64,000 bases of DNA from Termitomyces sp. T153. Taxonomy: Eukaryota; Basidiomycota; Agaricomycetes; Agaricales; Lyophyllaceae. Both the position numbers and the translations under genes were made by a program. Within the stretch, counting starts at the first letter, position 1; every line of letters begins with the position of its first letter. The notes beneath the pieces are model-generated. The model made no database searches and was not told where the DNA came from. It was given only the letters and a program-made list of their open reading frames with translations. This document shows positions 49,942 through 61,064 of the stretch, piece by piece. The stretch covers positions 1,736,001-1,800,000 of the forward strand of contig JACKQL020000001.1 of NCBI GenBank assembly GCA_018296165.2, given 5' to 3'.

Positions 49942-52900
49942 CTATTGGAAGTATAGACCGTACAGAACGTCAGATTGTGCAAAACCAAGCCCACACGCCG
50001 GACACTTTCGTTGCCGAGTAGAAATCCGAGCATCTATACAAGGACGGCAGAACGCTAAAGATATTACGTCGGAAGTTTCGCAAGAAAACGTGGAAAACTT
50101 ACTGTGCAAACATTTAGTAATAACTGTATCTCGGAACTCTACTTCGCACGCAGAACATTTGAGTAGCCTCTGCATGATAAGTGAGCAAACAAAAAGCTTA
50201 TTGTGGCCTTAACTCACCAAAAGTTTCGCGTTTTCACTGCCGCCGCTCTGAGATGCCGCTGATTCTTGTTGTTTTATTTTGGCATCAAGCTCTTTTCTGG
50301 CGCGAATAATTCCATCTTCCATTTTACGCAACTCGACGTGTTTTGCAGAATTTAGCTTCTCTAGCTCACGGTATGCAACGTGAACCTTTTTTGGGTCACG
50401 TTAGTAAACGGGATATCAACCGACTTAGACTTCGCTTGCCTCGTTAACTCGTTGATGCTCTGCCTCATAGCGACGGGACCAGTGAGCAACACTAATATCC
50501 AAAGTCTCGGCCTTCTCCTTGTAGACTAGACTAACAGTCTTTATTGCCGCTAGTTCTTTCTCAAGATTGCTCTGGAAAAGTTTTAGTTGATTGTGGTTTG
50601 AAAAGGCGGATTGATTACCAATTGGGCGGTAAGATTCTTCTCGGCATCCACTAAACGTTCAACCACTTTGTTTTGCTTTTCTACATTCCTCTGTAACCTG
50701 GTAGTCTCCGCCGAAACGGCATCCTTGTCTCGCATAGCAGCGTAGTATTTGTTATCCGATTTAGCTTTCTAGGCGACGACGCGTTTATCAGAGGTATGTC
50801 AAAATCGCTGAGACGTCCATCCTCACCTCGCTTGTAGCCTTCTTGAGTTGGTTTTCCAAGTTACCGAGATCGAAGACTTTCTCCTTGACTTGTCGTTCAA
50901 GAGACTCCCAGGCAGTGGACAGTTTCTCTAATTCGGTATAGAGAGATGTCTCGGCCTAGAGGACGAGGTGAGATTGGTGACTAGATAGCCAAACAGATTC
51001 TGACCTGAGTGTGTTGGGTGTCCTGGAGTCGTAACTTGTGAACCTCTTCCTCCTTACGCCGAAGTTGTTCTGCTAAAGCAGACGTATCTGGCGGAAGTCC
51101 TGAGGCATCGCCGTAGACCCTCTTGTATTTCTCCAGTTGCGCTTGAACATCAGCTAGTCTCTGTAAGGCATCTGCCTCGGCCTTCAGATGTTCTGCTATA
51201 TCAGGATGGGCGTCTTGATACTTAGACAATGAGTGTTCCAGAATTGAAACCCGTTGTTCCGCAACACTACCATGAGACCATTCACGATTAGCTGAACGAA
51301 AAGATGTTCAAATACTCACACAGCACGCTCTTTCAGCGACGTAAAATATTCGGCTTCATGGGTTTGCCCTTCCAGGAAGAATTTCATGAGGTCTTCGTCA
51401 CCCATATTAGCAGCCAAACGGGCCTTGGCTCGTGCAACTTCGGACTCTAATGTCGCTATACGTTCCTAAACAGGGTTTAAGCAATCTGTTTGTAAAAGTG
51501 TAGCACTGCCATACCAAACGAGAATCGTTCAACGCCTTCATTTCTCGCAACGATGACGTTTTGACGTTATCTTGTTGCCTCCTTTCAACCAATTCAGCTG
51601 CCTGTTGCTCACGTTGCTCCCGAAGCCGTGAATTCTCCGCGTCGCGTTTGCCTAACATGATCTTGAGTTCTTGATTCGCCTGATTCGCAGCACTCTATGA
51701 CAGCTTGAAAAATAACAGGAAATGATGAGAAGATAGAACTTACAATAAGGTTTTCTTCCCACTCAATCCGCGACGCTCGTAGATGATTCGACTCTTCGGA
51801 CAGGCGAGTAATCTCTGCCCGGCTAGCAGTGAGCGAAGCCTGCAAAACCCCGGCGTGTTCCAAGAGACTCTTATAGTGAGGATTTTCGACAATCCTTTCA
51901 TGAGACATTTGTTTCAGCTGTCAAGCGTCTCGTCAACAAAAAGGTGATAAACTGAGCAGAGCGTCTACCTCAGTCTCTAGCATCATGCGTTTTAATGTGG
52001 CTGATGCGACGTCCTGTTCCAGTTCACTAATTCTCGCTTCCCGAGATGCAACTTGCGCTCTTAATATATCCACTTCCTTTGGAACACCTATGCCATTATG
52101 CTGGGCAGGAGATCTGGGCTCCTGATTGATTATTAGAAAACAAAAAAAAATTAGGATAGCCTAGACTCCCACCAATTAACCGGACCACTCACTGCAGGAG
52201 AAGACGGCTTTCGCTGCGAATCCTCTATCGCGTCTTCTGCGCCCGATGATCGTTGTTCCGGTGTATGAGTATGCATCGCTGCCACTGTCTGACTGCGATA
52301 TCGGTCAAGGCGGCTCTCGGCCATTTGAAGATCTCTGTGATATTTCTCTTTCAGCTCTTCCGCGTCTCGAAGTTTGGTATGTGCCAAATCCAGTTGTGTT
52401 TGGAGAGATATGCGCTACATAAAGTTAGAGAACGAACAAACGCTGAGGCTGAAGCCGACACACATCGGAAATTTCCTTTTGGCAATGATCAAGGGTACTC
52501 CCAGCAGGTAAAGGAGTTTGAGTGTTCCCTCCTGCCTCAAAAAGCCGCGTTACAAGATTTTCGGTTGCTTTCAGGTTGACCTCCAAAGCCTTCGTTATGT
52601 CTGGCGCCTTATCTTCTTGGATACGTACAGTGAAATCGAACATCTCTGAAGAAATGGATCAGAACATCTGCGTGAACAATAAAAAAGCAAGATGTAAGGC
52701 ACTGACGTTCAGCGACTTCATCCGAATCGTTTGACCTAACTAATAGCCGTATGGTCTTGATTAACTAAGGGCAGTATAGGTCAACCCATGAAGCCGTGCG
52801 TAGTAATGCATACATACATGGTTCCAACACGCCGTCATCGCAGCCAAACCCACTTCACAAGACTGTTTTCTTTTTTCTAGGTCTTCTATGAGGGACTGAC

Positions 52901-53148
52901 AACGCTCATTCTCTCTAGAATAATGCTTCATTCTTCGATAGATAGCCTCTTTGCGGAACAGCTAGGGTTCTTCGTTAAGGACATCACAGGAAGTATTCAA
53001 CGCGTCTTACCTCGAGATTGTCAGCATCAAACTCCTCTTTGGCCATGCCATTAACTTGAGGGCTTCCATTGCGACCAGCAAGCGCCCTCTTCTTTGTTGC
53101 AATAAAATCTTCGTTGTCAACGTGGGGCCTTTTCCTCGACACCTCCAT
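49942..53148 (-). CDS. BRE1: E3 ubiquitin ligase BRE1 (histone H2B)
   Basis: Monoubiquitinates histone H2B with RAD6, marking transcribed chromatin. The ATG at 53146-53148 gives MEVSRKRPHVDNEDFIATKK, with a nuclear-type basic motif. A long coiled-coil region spread over many exons follows (for example LNDSRLVWQ precursors, TKLRDAEELKEKYHRDLQMA, EEVHKLRLQDTQ). The C-terminal RING finger is complete once a 3' intron is removed: LLKCSACEVEFRDTVITKCL, H|TFCRPCIDARISTRQRKCPA, CGLGFAQSDVLYGLYFQ, giving the C3HC4 ligands and the conserved end. TAG at 49942-49944. At least a dozen introns. Convergent with the uS9m gene, 200 bp apart. Confidence 0.93.
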
Positions 53149-53351
53149 GAGTTTGGAAAGAGAAACAGAGACGACAGCCGAAACCTTGTGAGAATATTTG
53201 CAACTCCGCAATAATCAATATTTGTTCCAAGTTCCCAACATTATTGGCCCTATACTGACTCTCATGACCGTTGGATTCTGAATTTCCTTGTCTGCTTAGG
53301 GAATCGTGCGCCATCGTATGCATAAAACTTGTCTAATGAAATTGAAAATTC

Positions 53352-55538
53352 TCAAGTAGTTGCCAACCTGAGTCTCACGACATCGTTATCTGCCAATTCC
53401 ACAATCTCACAATCTGCAATGCTCCCATCCCCAATCTGTGTTTCGACGCAAGCAAAATCCATTTCCTGCTTCAATTGTGAGGAATGTTACATGAGTGTTC
53501 AATTGCAGGTTCACCTTTTCTAGAACTGCCATAGGTTGATCTTCCAGGGAAAGTATCAGTGCTAAAGTTTTGAATACTCATCAAATCGTAAATACTCACG
53601 CCAAACGCCAGTATTATAGGCAATGCCTTGCGCAGCGCTAGCAACGAAGGCTCTCAGAGTATCAGGGTCTGGACGGTCATCCGTTCCGTTATGCGCGACA
53701 ACGACAAGGTACTTCAGCCCTGGATCTCTAATTCCTTCCCCTGTACCCGGACCCATAGGGATGAACACCTGGTTAGTAAAAGGGTGGCGTTCCAATACCT
53801 TCAATTCTATATATCCATCATTCGTAATGTCTTTGCAAGGTTGGCATCGGTAGATTGATATGCCAGAAGTCGCGTTGTTGGCTTCGGCAGGATACGATGA
53901 TTCAATGAGACAAAGCTTGTGGAATTTGTATGCAGAACCTGCATTAGCAGGAGTGATTTGTATACCCTTTGGGGCTGCATACAAATCGGTGTATCCTTGG
54001 ATGACCTTGCCGAACGGCGCGAACCCTTCTGGAGTCAGCGGTAGCACTGGAACAATCTTGGTAGAGGAAAGTAGCGTAGGAGTCACTTCGGTTGTTCGTG
54101 GTGTTGTTGCTGGAGCTAAAGCCGACATCGCAGCCCGTTCGACGTTTAATCGATTTAGACCTGATTTGCTTCCCATTATCCTGATCCTTTGTAAACCGCC
54201 GTCGGGATGTATAGTAACCTTGATATGGCTGTAGATTTTCCCCTCGGTATTTTCAAACTGGAAATAATGTTGTCTGTGTGGCCCTAGCTTAGTTCTTGGT
54301 AAAATAAGTGCCCAGTCAGCCTCCTGACTCTCGTGAGCCTTCCAATCAATGCTAGTGTCGGTGTACAATCCGTGGACTTCGCAACTCTCTGGAAAATTGC
54401 CCTTGAAATGATGGGTATCGACTTCTATGTGTTCGAGTACACCAGGAACACCGCTGTTAAGTTCTTTACCAGAAAAGCGTGTCATAGAGAGTAGTCACTC
54501 ACAGTTTGATGACGACCCAATCCTTATGTCCTTTCGTACGACTTCGCTTTGTCTCCCACCCCCCTCCCATATTCTTACCCCGTCCAGGAACAATAAGGTT
54601 CGCGCCGATACCAAAATGTTGATCAGAAGTAAATTCTACACGTCCTCCGGCGAAGACATGAGCCAGATCGAATATTTCGGACTCATCCGAAGGAATAACG
54701 GGAGAAACGTGTCCATATACCCGGAAACGGGCCTTGATAATTCATCGTTATCACCTTGTGAACCTTTGAAGACCATGGGATAGACATACGATACCACCAT
54801 CAGGATACATGTTGAGTTTGACATAATTCACTGGACGGGATTCTGTAATGGTAAAGAGATGACGCGAGTTGGGTCCCAAGTCTACCTTGGGGAGTACTTC
54901 GGCCCACTAGAAGAGGTTGATCAGACGAATTACCATGCCTCGTGTGACAACCTCACTCGAGCATCATGGGCTTGGGGTTCTTCTGATGCTGATCCCTGCA
55001 AAACGTCGATGGAAACCTGCGGGGCCTCGTTGCCTGGCGGCATTGTGCATCAGTCATGTCAAATAGCAGCTTGAGAAAGATCTCACACACCGTTGAAGTG
55101 GGATGTATCAACGTCAAATCCAGTGATCGTACCAGTTGTTCCTAATCTGATGATGCACCTATGATACAGATGAATGAATGGATATGTTTTCTGTCCGGAA
55201 ACTTACCAATCGTATGTGGGATTATGTCTCCTGCTTTCCCATCCGCTGTATAAAGCACCTTTCGGTCCGAACTGGCCTTTCAAGCTCGGAGCAGGCTGTT
55301 GTGGGGTCTAAAGCTTTGTTCAAAGTTCAATATAAGGGACGTACCTCTTGCAAAAGTAAGTGAAAAGCCTCAGCAAAGAACTCGTCAGAAACGGAGACGA
55401 TCTGGCCTCCTATGACCTCACTGGAAAGCTCTGCGCTACATCAGCAGCCTTACAACAACATCCAGAGCATGAAAACTCGCCAGTAGTAGCAGAGAATATG
55501 TCTGAATATTGATCTAACGGAATCCGTCGGTAGGACAT
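53352..55538 (-). CDS. Allantoicase - ureidoglycolate lyase fusion
   Basis: Bifunctional purine-catabolism enzyme: allantoate to urea and ureidoglycolate, then to glyoxylate and urea. ATG at 55536-55538 gives [24 protein letters not shown] intron (55431-55480) joins to [20 protein letters not shown]. Both allantoicase repeats are present: [20 protein letters not shown] with [11 protein letters not shown], and [18 protein letters not shown] with [18 protein letters not shown] linker ([20 protein letters not shown]) leads straight into the lyase domain: [69 protein letters not shown]. Two late introns (53541-53599 and 53469-53514) then give [30 protein letters not shown] and the end [12 protein letters not shown] at 53352-53354. 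Yeast has these as separate genes DAL2 and DAL3. Retaining the 53541-53599 intron changes the C-terminus to EYSKL (see findings). Confidence 0.93.
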
Positions 55539-56694
55539 GGCGACTACTGGTAACCTGTACTACATAATTCAATCTCCACATGGCGCTGGTATCGATCGAA
55601 CCCCGGCTTTCTAAATTAACCTACATATGATGCAATTCCTCTCAGGGGCTACTCTTGCCAGGTAATTCTCTTGTCAAGGTACAGAGGGCCGGCTGGGAAA
55701 TGGTATAGTACAAAAGTATGTATTACCGAGCATTACCTACGCTGTCCGCACAATCTAAATACACAAGCGCCGAACCGGAATCGTATAATTAAGTTATGCG
55801 AATCTTATCCGTTTTTTTCGTGAGTTCGTCTTTTGCAAGGCTAGATCCTTACGCATCAAGGTCAACGAGTTGTAAAAACATCCAAGGTTACCCTAGGTCA
55901 TGCCTGAATTTCGTCACTTTTATATGAAGCACCGATAGATTCAATACCCAGTGTAACTACGCCTCTTGGCACTTAATGAGGCCCCACGAAAAGCCTGCTC
56001 AATTGGCTCTGGTTGAAATCATGTTTCCTTATATGTTGGATAGGGACATGACACTGAGATGCTCTAGAGCTGAACAGGTGCGTACCACCACGAGCTATGC
56101 AGAATTGTTGCAAAATCAGTGCAAGCGAAATCACTCGAGTCAGCCAGAGGACTCTGGAACGTTCGAGTTCATCCTAAAGATGGGGGGCTTAGAACGAGAG
56201 ATTTGACAAAAGACATGTACATAAGTACGCGGCTATGCTCCTTGATCATAAGAAAGGAATAAAATTCGATAGGTGTTGGGACCTTTCAAGCGACACCGAT
56301 CATTCCGGCTTTTGTGATCATACGTTGCATTGATGACTGTTCGGGTCTTCTTGATGGAGCGTGGGTCCAGAATGACGCAAAGTATTACGGACTATATCAT
56401 GAGCGTTGAATGTCATTGTCAAGTGAAGGAGTTGAATTAGATTCCGCTGGAATGTATGGAAGCGGAAAGGAGAGTCGAGACTTGATTGAAAATACCCGAC
56501 ACCGGCTGGAATAGACGGGTATAGGAGATGCCAGGATCAGACATTTTCTCTGGATCGTAGCGCCGTCGTAAGAAGAGTCATCGATGTTTACAAGCCTCGG
56601 AACTGGGATACCGCGGTTAGTGCGGGAAACTCTGCACGAAACTTCCGTGATGTAGGCTCACTGTCATGTTACCAGGTGCAATGTGTTTGAGCCA
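55539..56694. other. Intergenic region without recognised features
   Basis: About 1.15 kb between the allantoicase fusion start and the 3' end of MTQ1. An orphan 76-codon frame from an ATG at 55976 ends at 56206; it has no recognisable motif and I do not support it as a gene. A B-box-like string near 55593 does not fold into a tRNA. Confidence 0.5.
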
Positions 56695-57585
56695 TTACCG
56701 GTGTGCGACAACTGTCCGATGTTTGCCCCATGGATCGGACCAGATTTCTACATTAAGCATGTTGGCTTCGAGCATGATCTTCTCGACATCCTGTGCTTGT
56801 TGATGGCCAATTTCAAGTGCTACGATAGCGCCAGGATGAAGGAAGCCATTTTTACTGACCAGAGATGCGATTGCACGATAAAATAAAAGGCCGTCTTCGC
56901 CGCCAAGGAGGGCCCTGTGATCTTCGTAATCTGACACAGAACGGGGCAAGCACAAGAACTCTTCCCTGGGTATATAAGGGGGGTTAGATGTAACTATGTC
57001 GTATGGAGGATTGATCTTGGCATCTGCCGAGAAAGAGGGTGATAAAACATTGCCATCGGTTGCCATAAAAGTATTTTTATGTCCGACATCCGCTTCAGTT
57101 GGTGTGGGTGTCCCACATAGTTCTGCATTGTCGGTAGCCAAGCGAAGGGCATGCTCAGAAATATCGACACCGCAAGCATCCAGGCTACCCTGGGGTAGGA
57201 GGTGGCATAACAGAAGTGGTATACATCCTGAGCCTGTGCCGAGGTCGAGCAGACGCTTGGGTAGCTGTGGTTCTGTTGTAATACGTTCTGCGAGCTTGAT
57301 GACCCAATGCTCAGTTTCTGGGCGAGGAATCAGGACGGGAGGACGTGTGAGGAGATTGAGTGGGCCAAATGGCTGAGAACCTGGGGTGGGGATAAGCAGA
57401 AGTATCAGGAGAAATATGTGTGACGCGCCCAAAATATATTGGAGTGGTTCACCGGCAACTCTGCGCTGGACCATTTTTGCAAGATCGGGGCCGGAAGGCA
57501 GGTGGCGCTGCATCCATCTGAGCTCGTTAGCGGCCTGTCTAGGACCGAGGGCAGCCGTGAGGGCGGAGAGGAGCTTGGAGGCCAT
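56695..57585 (-). CDS. MTQ1: Protein N5-glutamine methyltransferase, mitochondrial release-factor type (MTQ1/HemK/PrmC)
   Basis: Methylates the GGQ glutamine of translation release factors. ATG at 57583-57585 starts MASKLLSALTAALGPRQAAN. The N-terminal recognition domain (ELRWMQRHLP, RRVAGEPLQYILG) is followed by SQPFGPLNLLTRPPVLIPRP and ETEHWV, then the SAM-binding motif LLDLGTGSGCIPLLL, VDISEHALRLATDNAEL and the substrate-binding motif IVTSNPPYIPREE (NPPY). It ends WSDPWGKHRTVVAHR, TAA at 56695-56697. The frame reads through without interruption, but 16 hydrophobic codons between ILG and SQPFG are absent from the family pattern and match a 48-nt GC..AG intron at 57381-57428. With that intron removed it is about 280 residues. 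MTQ1 rather than cytosolic MTQ2 because of the full PrmC N-terminal domain. Confidence 0.92.
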   Translation of the reverse strand: MASKLLSALTAALGPRQAANELRWMQRHLPSGPDLAKMVQRRVAGEPLQYILGASHIFLLILLLIPTPGSQPFGPLNLLTRPPVLIPRPETEHWVIKLAERITTEPQLPKRLLDLGTGSGCIPLLLCHLLPQGSLDACGVDISEHALRLATDNAELCGTPTPTEADVGHKNTFMATDGNVLSPSFSADAKINPPYDIVTSNPPYIPREEFLCLPRSVSDYEDHRALLGGEDGLLFYRAIASLVSKNGFLHPGAIVALEIGHQQAQDVEKIMLEANMLNVEIWSDPWGKHRTVVAHR

Positions 57586-57725
57586 CGAAGCGGCGATGAC
57601 TGAGGGATCGGCGGGTGGGCCGGTGTGAGCCGGTCTCCCAAATTGGAAGGAATGCCGGTAGAATAAAAAAGCAAGATTAAATCAGGTGGGAAGTCTTTTT
57701 GCACTTTGCTCATCGACGAGCAAGG
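57586..57725. promoter_or_regulatory. Bidirectional promoter MTQ1/ERT1
   Basis: The divergent start codons of MTQ1 and ERT1 lie only 140 bp apart, so promoters and leaders of both are in this stretch. No TATA box or clear repeat is visible. Confidence 0.5.
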
Positions 57726-59706
57726 ATGTCGGCCGTCTATGCTCCCCTCCCCATCTCCCCCGCATTCGTCAACCCCGCACACATGAATGCCGCTGCCGGC
57801 CCCTCGTCTCCCCCAAAGAAGAAGCCAGCCCCCTGTCCCAAGCGCAAGCGCACCAGCACTCCAGAGGACTCGGGCCAGGAATCGTCTGTCCAGCCGCGCA
57901 AGGCCAGAGACGGCCCCAAGAAAAAGAAGGCCAACCGCGCATGTTTCCACTGCCAGAAGGCCCACCTCACCTGCGACGATTGTGGGTGGTGTGCCTGACA
58001 TTTCTCGCATCTCCTTTGATCTGATTTATTCTCAGCGCGACCGTGTCAACGCTGTACCAAACGCGGCATCGCCGACAACTGTACAGAAGGTCACCGCAAG
58101 AAGGCAAAGTACCTTCTGGACGAGGACGAGCTCGGTGCGCGCGCCACCACCGAAACTACACAATCACTGATCACGTGTACTGCAGAACAATTGAAACGAG
58201 CCAAGTCGTCGTCTACTCAGGAAAGCAGTCAGGAGCCAGCGACCTCGACCACCATTCCTCCATGTGCGCACCTTGACTTGCATCTCCAGACCCTGACTGA
58301 TCTCCAATTTCAGCTGAGCCCGTCTCCCAGGCTGATGTTCTTTTGACTACTTCTTTTGATCCCGGTTTTACCTTTGGCTCTGAAGCTGCTAACCTCGAGT
58401 ATTCCATACTCTCTGCCATACTTGGTAACCCAAGTCCAGAATCCGTCACATCACCAGCGTCTCCTGATCCAACCCAATCATATACTTGGGGTTCTGAGGC
58501 CATTGATTACACCACGTCGCCTTCCCTAGAAAATCTCTCTTCATATACAACGTCATATGCAAGTTCCCAGCTAGTCCAACCATCTGATCCTGCACCTTCA
58601 TCGCCACCCAACTCCACACAGTATCTTACATATCCGTATACGACCCAACAGCCACAAGCTGGATCGGACGACATCAACGATGCTGTCGATCTCTCCCAGT
58701 ACGAAAGTAATCACGTTTCTCAACCTCTTCATCCTTTACAACCTCGATTCCCTCTCGATTCCCGTCCACGTTCACCCCAAGTTCCCGTGTTCCTTCAAGA
58801 TCCCGAGGTTTCCTCGGAAAATTCCAGAAGCACAGATGCTCCGGAATCCTCTACGTCACAGCTGCAAAGCATTCATGACCGTGTAACAAAACCGTACGAC
58901 TACACGGAGGGCTATCATTTCCTCATGAAACATCTGCCCACTCGGTACGTTTATTGAGCATGTATCAAGTGCGAAATGAGTGCCTCCGGGGACTCGGGCT
59001 CTGATCTTTTTACTTGTTTTGTTCTATCTGCTCCTTACGCGATTTCGATGTTATCCGTGCTGCCATACAAAGGTTCGAGAAGAACGATATCTTGCGTATC
59101 GTCCGAGCTCTGGCTATTTTTCGACCATCGCTCATCGCGTTGCAAATGCCCCTCTCTCTGGATGACGAGATCTTTGTCGAAAAGTGTTTTCAGAGATCAT
59201 TACTGGTATGTTAGCTTCTCCTTGACGCACAATCTTTCGATCATATATCCAATTAGGAACTCGAGAAGTTGATGTCATTTAGCGGCACACCCACTGTTGT
59301 TTGGCGAAGAACGGGCGAAATCTGCTTGGTTGCGCCCGAATTCTGTATGCTAACGGAATGGCCTATGGAGGAGCTCATAGGTGGTAAAAAGTATATCTAT
59401 GAGGTATGATGGGCTCTTTCTTTAGTCAAATTCTGGTCTGATTCGTACATAGTTATTCGAAAACCAGTCTGTAGTGGAGTACTGGGAAAACTTTGCGGCA
59501 CACGCCTTTGAAAACACGACCCAATCCGTGTATTCACACTGCGTGTTGTTGAAACCTTCTGGAGCGCCGGTGCCGGCCACTTTTTGCTTCTCAATACGAA
59601 GAGATCTTTTCGATTTGCCCAGTATCGTTATTGGTAAATTTCCAGGTCCTTAATGCAGTTCGCTTTCTAATGGACTCGTGAAGGTCAATGGCTTCCTCTT
59701 CTATAA
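57726..59706 (+). CDS. ERT1: Zn2Cys6-PAS transcription factor ERT1/AcuK-type (gluconeogenesis regulator)
   Basis: Regulator of gluconeogenic and non-fermentable-carbon genes in fungi. ATG at 57726 starts MSAVYAPLPISPAFVNPAHM. Basic nuclear signals (PKRKRTSTPED, GPKKKKANR) precede a Zn2Cys6 cluster split by an intron: RACFHCQKAHLTCDD|SRPCQRCTKRGIADNCTEG, all six cysteines present. A Ser/Pro/Gln-rich activation-type middle is followed by the PAS domain: FEKNDILRIVRALAIFRPSL, VVWRRTGEICLVAPEFCMLT, WPMEELIGGKKYIYELFEN, and FSIRRDLFDLPSIVIG. The last 50-nt intron (59634-59683) joins to QWLPLL, the conserved C-terminus of this group, with TAA at 59704-59706; without splicing the frame would stop as KFPGP. 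Confidence 0.92.
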
Positions 59707-60103
59707 CATATACATAAATAATGGTTATTTTTAAATGCCTTATTTACCGGACGGCCTTCGATCTCTGCCTGCAACATCCTATCTATCACCTTTCGTCCGT
59801 CTAAAAATTCTCTCACTGCCTCACGGCTGATCCTTGCTGTACTCCTGGTCCTACCTCATTTTGCATCTCATTGTACACTGTACATAAGAAGCTCTTTACC
59901 TCATCACTACACGTCACACCTACATTCACTACACTTACGCTGGTCTCCAGCCACATTGTTTTCACCATCTATTTTCCGGTTCATCTTTTTGCTTGGATAT
60001 CGTTTTCAAATATGTAGCAGAAGGGAAATAAAAGTCCAAATTATCAACTACCAATCTATGGACGAAATTATCTTATAGAAGAGGTGTCACTCATTGATGT
60101 GAT
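59707..60103. other. Convergent 3' region ERT1/PRA1
   Basis: Nearly 400 bp between two convergent genes. Pyrimidine-rich and A+T-rich, as expected for 3' untranslated sequence; nothing else seen. Confidence 0.5.
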
Positions 60104-60904
60104 TCAAACGGCGCTGTCCTGAATGGATGCATAGTCACTCTCGATGCCAGGCTCAAGCAAGCTTGCGTGACCAAGAATGAGGATACCGGAGGCTCCGACG
60201 AGCCAGAAGAATGTGCTGATAGGCGAGGATATCCAAAGTAACGGGATGCCGATGACGAACAGGCCAGTATATAGATGTTTCTGTGTTATGGTGTGTTCGC
60301 CGAACTGGGTGGCTTCAGGAGCTGCAGAATGGCAGTCAATATGTGGGGTGCTTCCTAGCTAAAAGCACGCATGACGCACCAAATTTGTTGATCGCAGCAA
60401 AACCAAAGACGAGGAACGCGAGGGAGATCAGGAGGAGATAGTTTGTTAGGCTGTTGGAAGGCAGTTGAAGTCCTAGAACACGACTGTGTACAAAGTGTGA
60501 CGTACATGGCATACACGGCTAGGACTGCAATGATGAGGCCGTAGTTTCCTGGACAGAATGAGATCAACTGAATTTCAGCATAGCTGAGTAAGAGTGCCTT
60601 CTCACCTGAGAAATAGCGAGTGTTGTAGGATATACGCTGTGACAGAATATTAGGTTCCCACTCCTGCGCGCCTAGGAGGAAACACACTGACCGAGGTTGC
60701 CTGATTCAAGTCTGCTGGCCGAGAAATACGGTGGTAATCAAAGAACTCGGCCGGCGAGCGAATACCAGAGAACTTGGTCTCCTAAGGACACAAATTTTGG
60801 AAATACAAGGATCTCAACAATATGTTCTCGTTGAGAGAAAAAGGACTACTGACCCGCAAGCTCTTGAATGCATCGCTGGCGCGGATAAGAAGGTCTATGG
60901 CCAT
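60104..60904 (-). CDS. PRA1/YIP3-family prenylated Rab acceptor
   Basis: Small ER/Golgi membrane protein that interacts with prenylated Rab GTPases. ATG at 60902-60904 gives MAIDLLIRASDAFKSLR, spliced to ETKFSGIRSPAEFFDYHRIS and RPADLNQATS, the PRA1 signature, then RISYNTRYFSGNYGLIIAVL and AVYA. Further exons give NYLLLISLAFLVFGFAAINK and KHLYTGLFVIGIPLLWIS, FFWLVGASGILILGHASLLE, making four membrane segments in two hairpins. It ends SDYASIQDSAV, TGA at 60104-60106. About five introns. Divergent from CDC26, with 160 bp between starts. Confidence 0.9.
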
Positions 60905-61064
60905 AATTGTGTGGTGTCAGAGATGGTCGAAGTCGTGTGTGTTTTGCGTGTGTCGTTGTAGATTGGAATGTTTTTGGCAGTTGTGCCTGCGCAGCCGCAG
61001 CATTTGTCCGTTTGTTTGCACTCTTTCACATTCATCCAACAGCCACGGCAGCTACGGACCTTCA
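60905..61064. promoter_or_regulatory. Bidirectional promoter PRA1/CDC26
   Basis: The 160 bp between divergent start codons must hold both promoters and leaders; no specific element recognised. Confidence 0.45.

Noticed and set aside
53562..53600. Taking SKL as the normal C-terminus of the lyase fusion
   Set aside because: The homologous lyase C-terminus is recovered only by splicing at 53599/53540, so SKL can at most be a retained-intron isoform.
55590..55625. Possible tRNA (B-box-like GATCGAACCCC)
   Set aside because: No pairing acceptor, D or anticodon stems on either strand.
55976..56206. 76-codon ATG-initiated frame
   Set aside because: No motif, no splice extension, and no composition distinguishing it from intergenic sequence.
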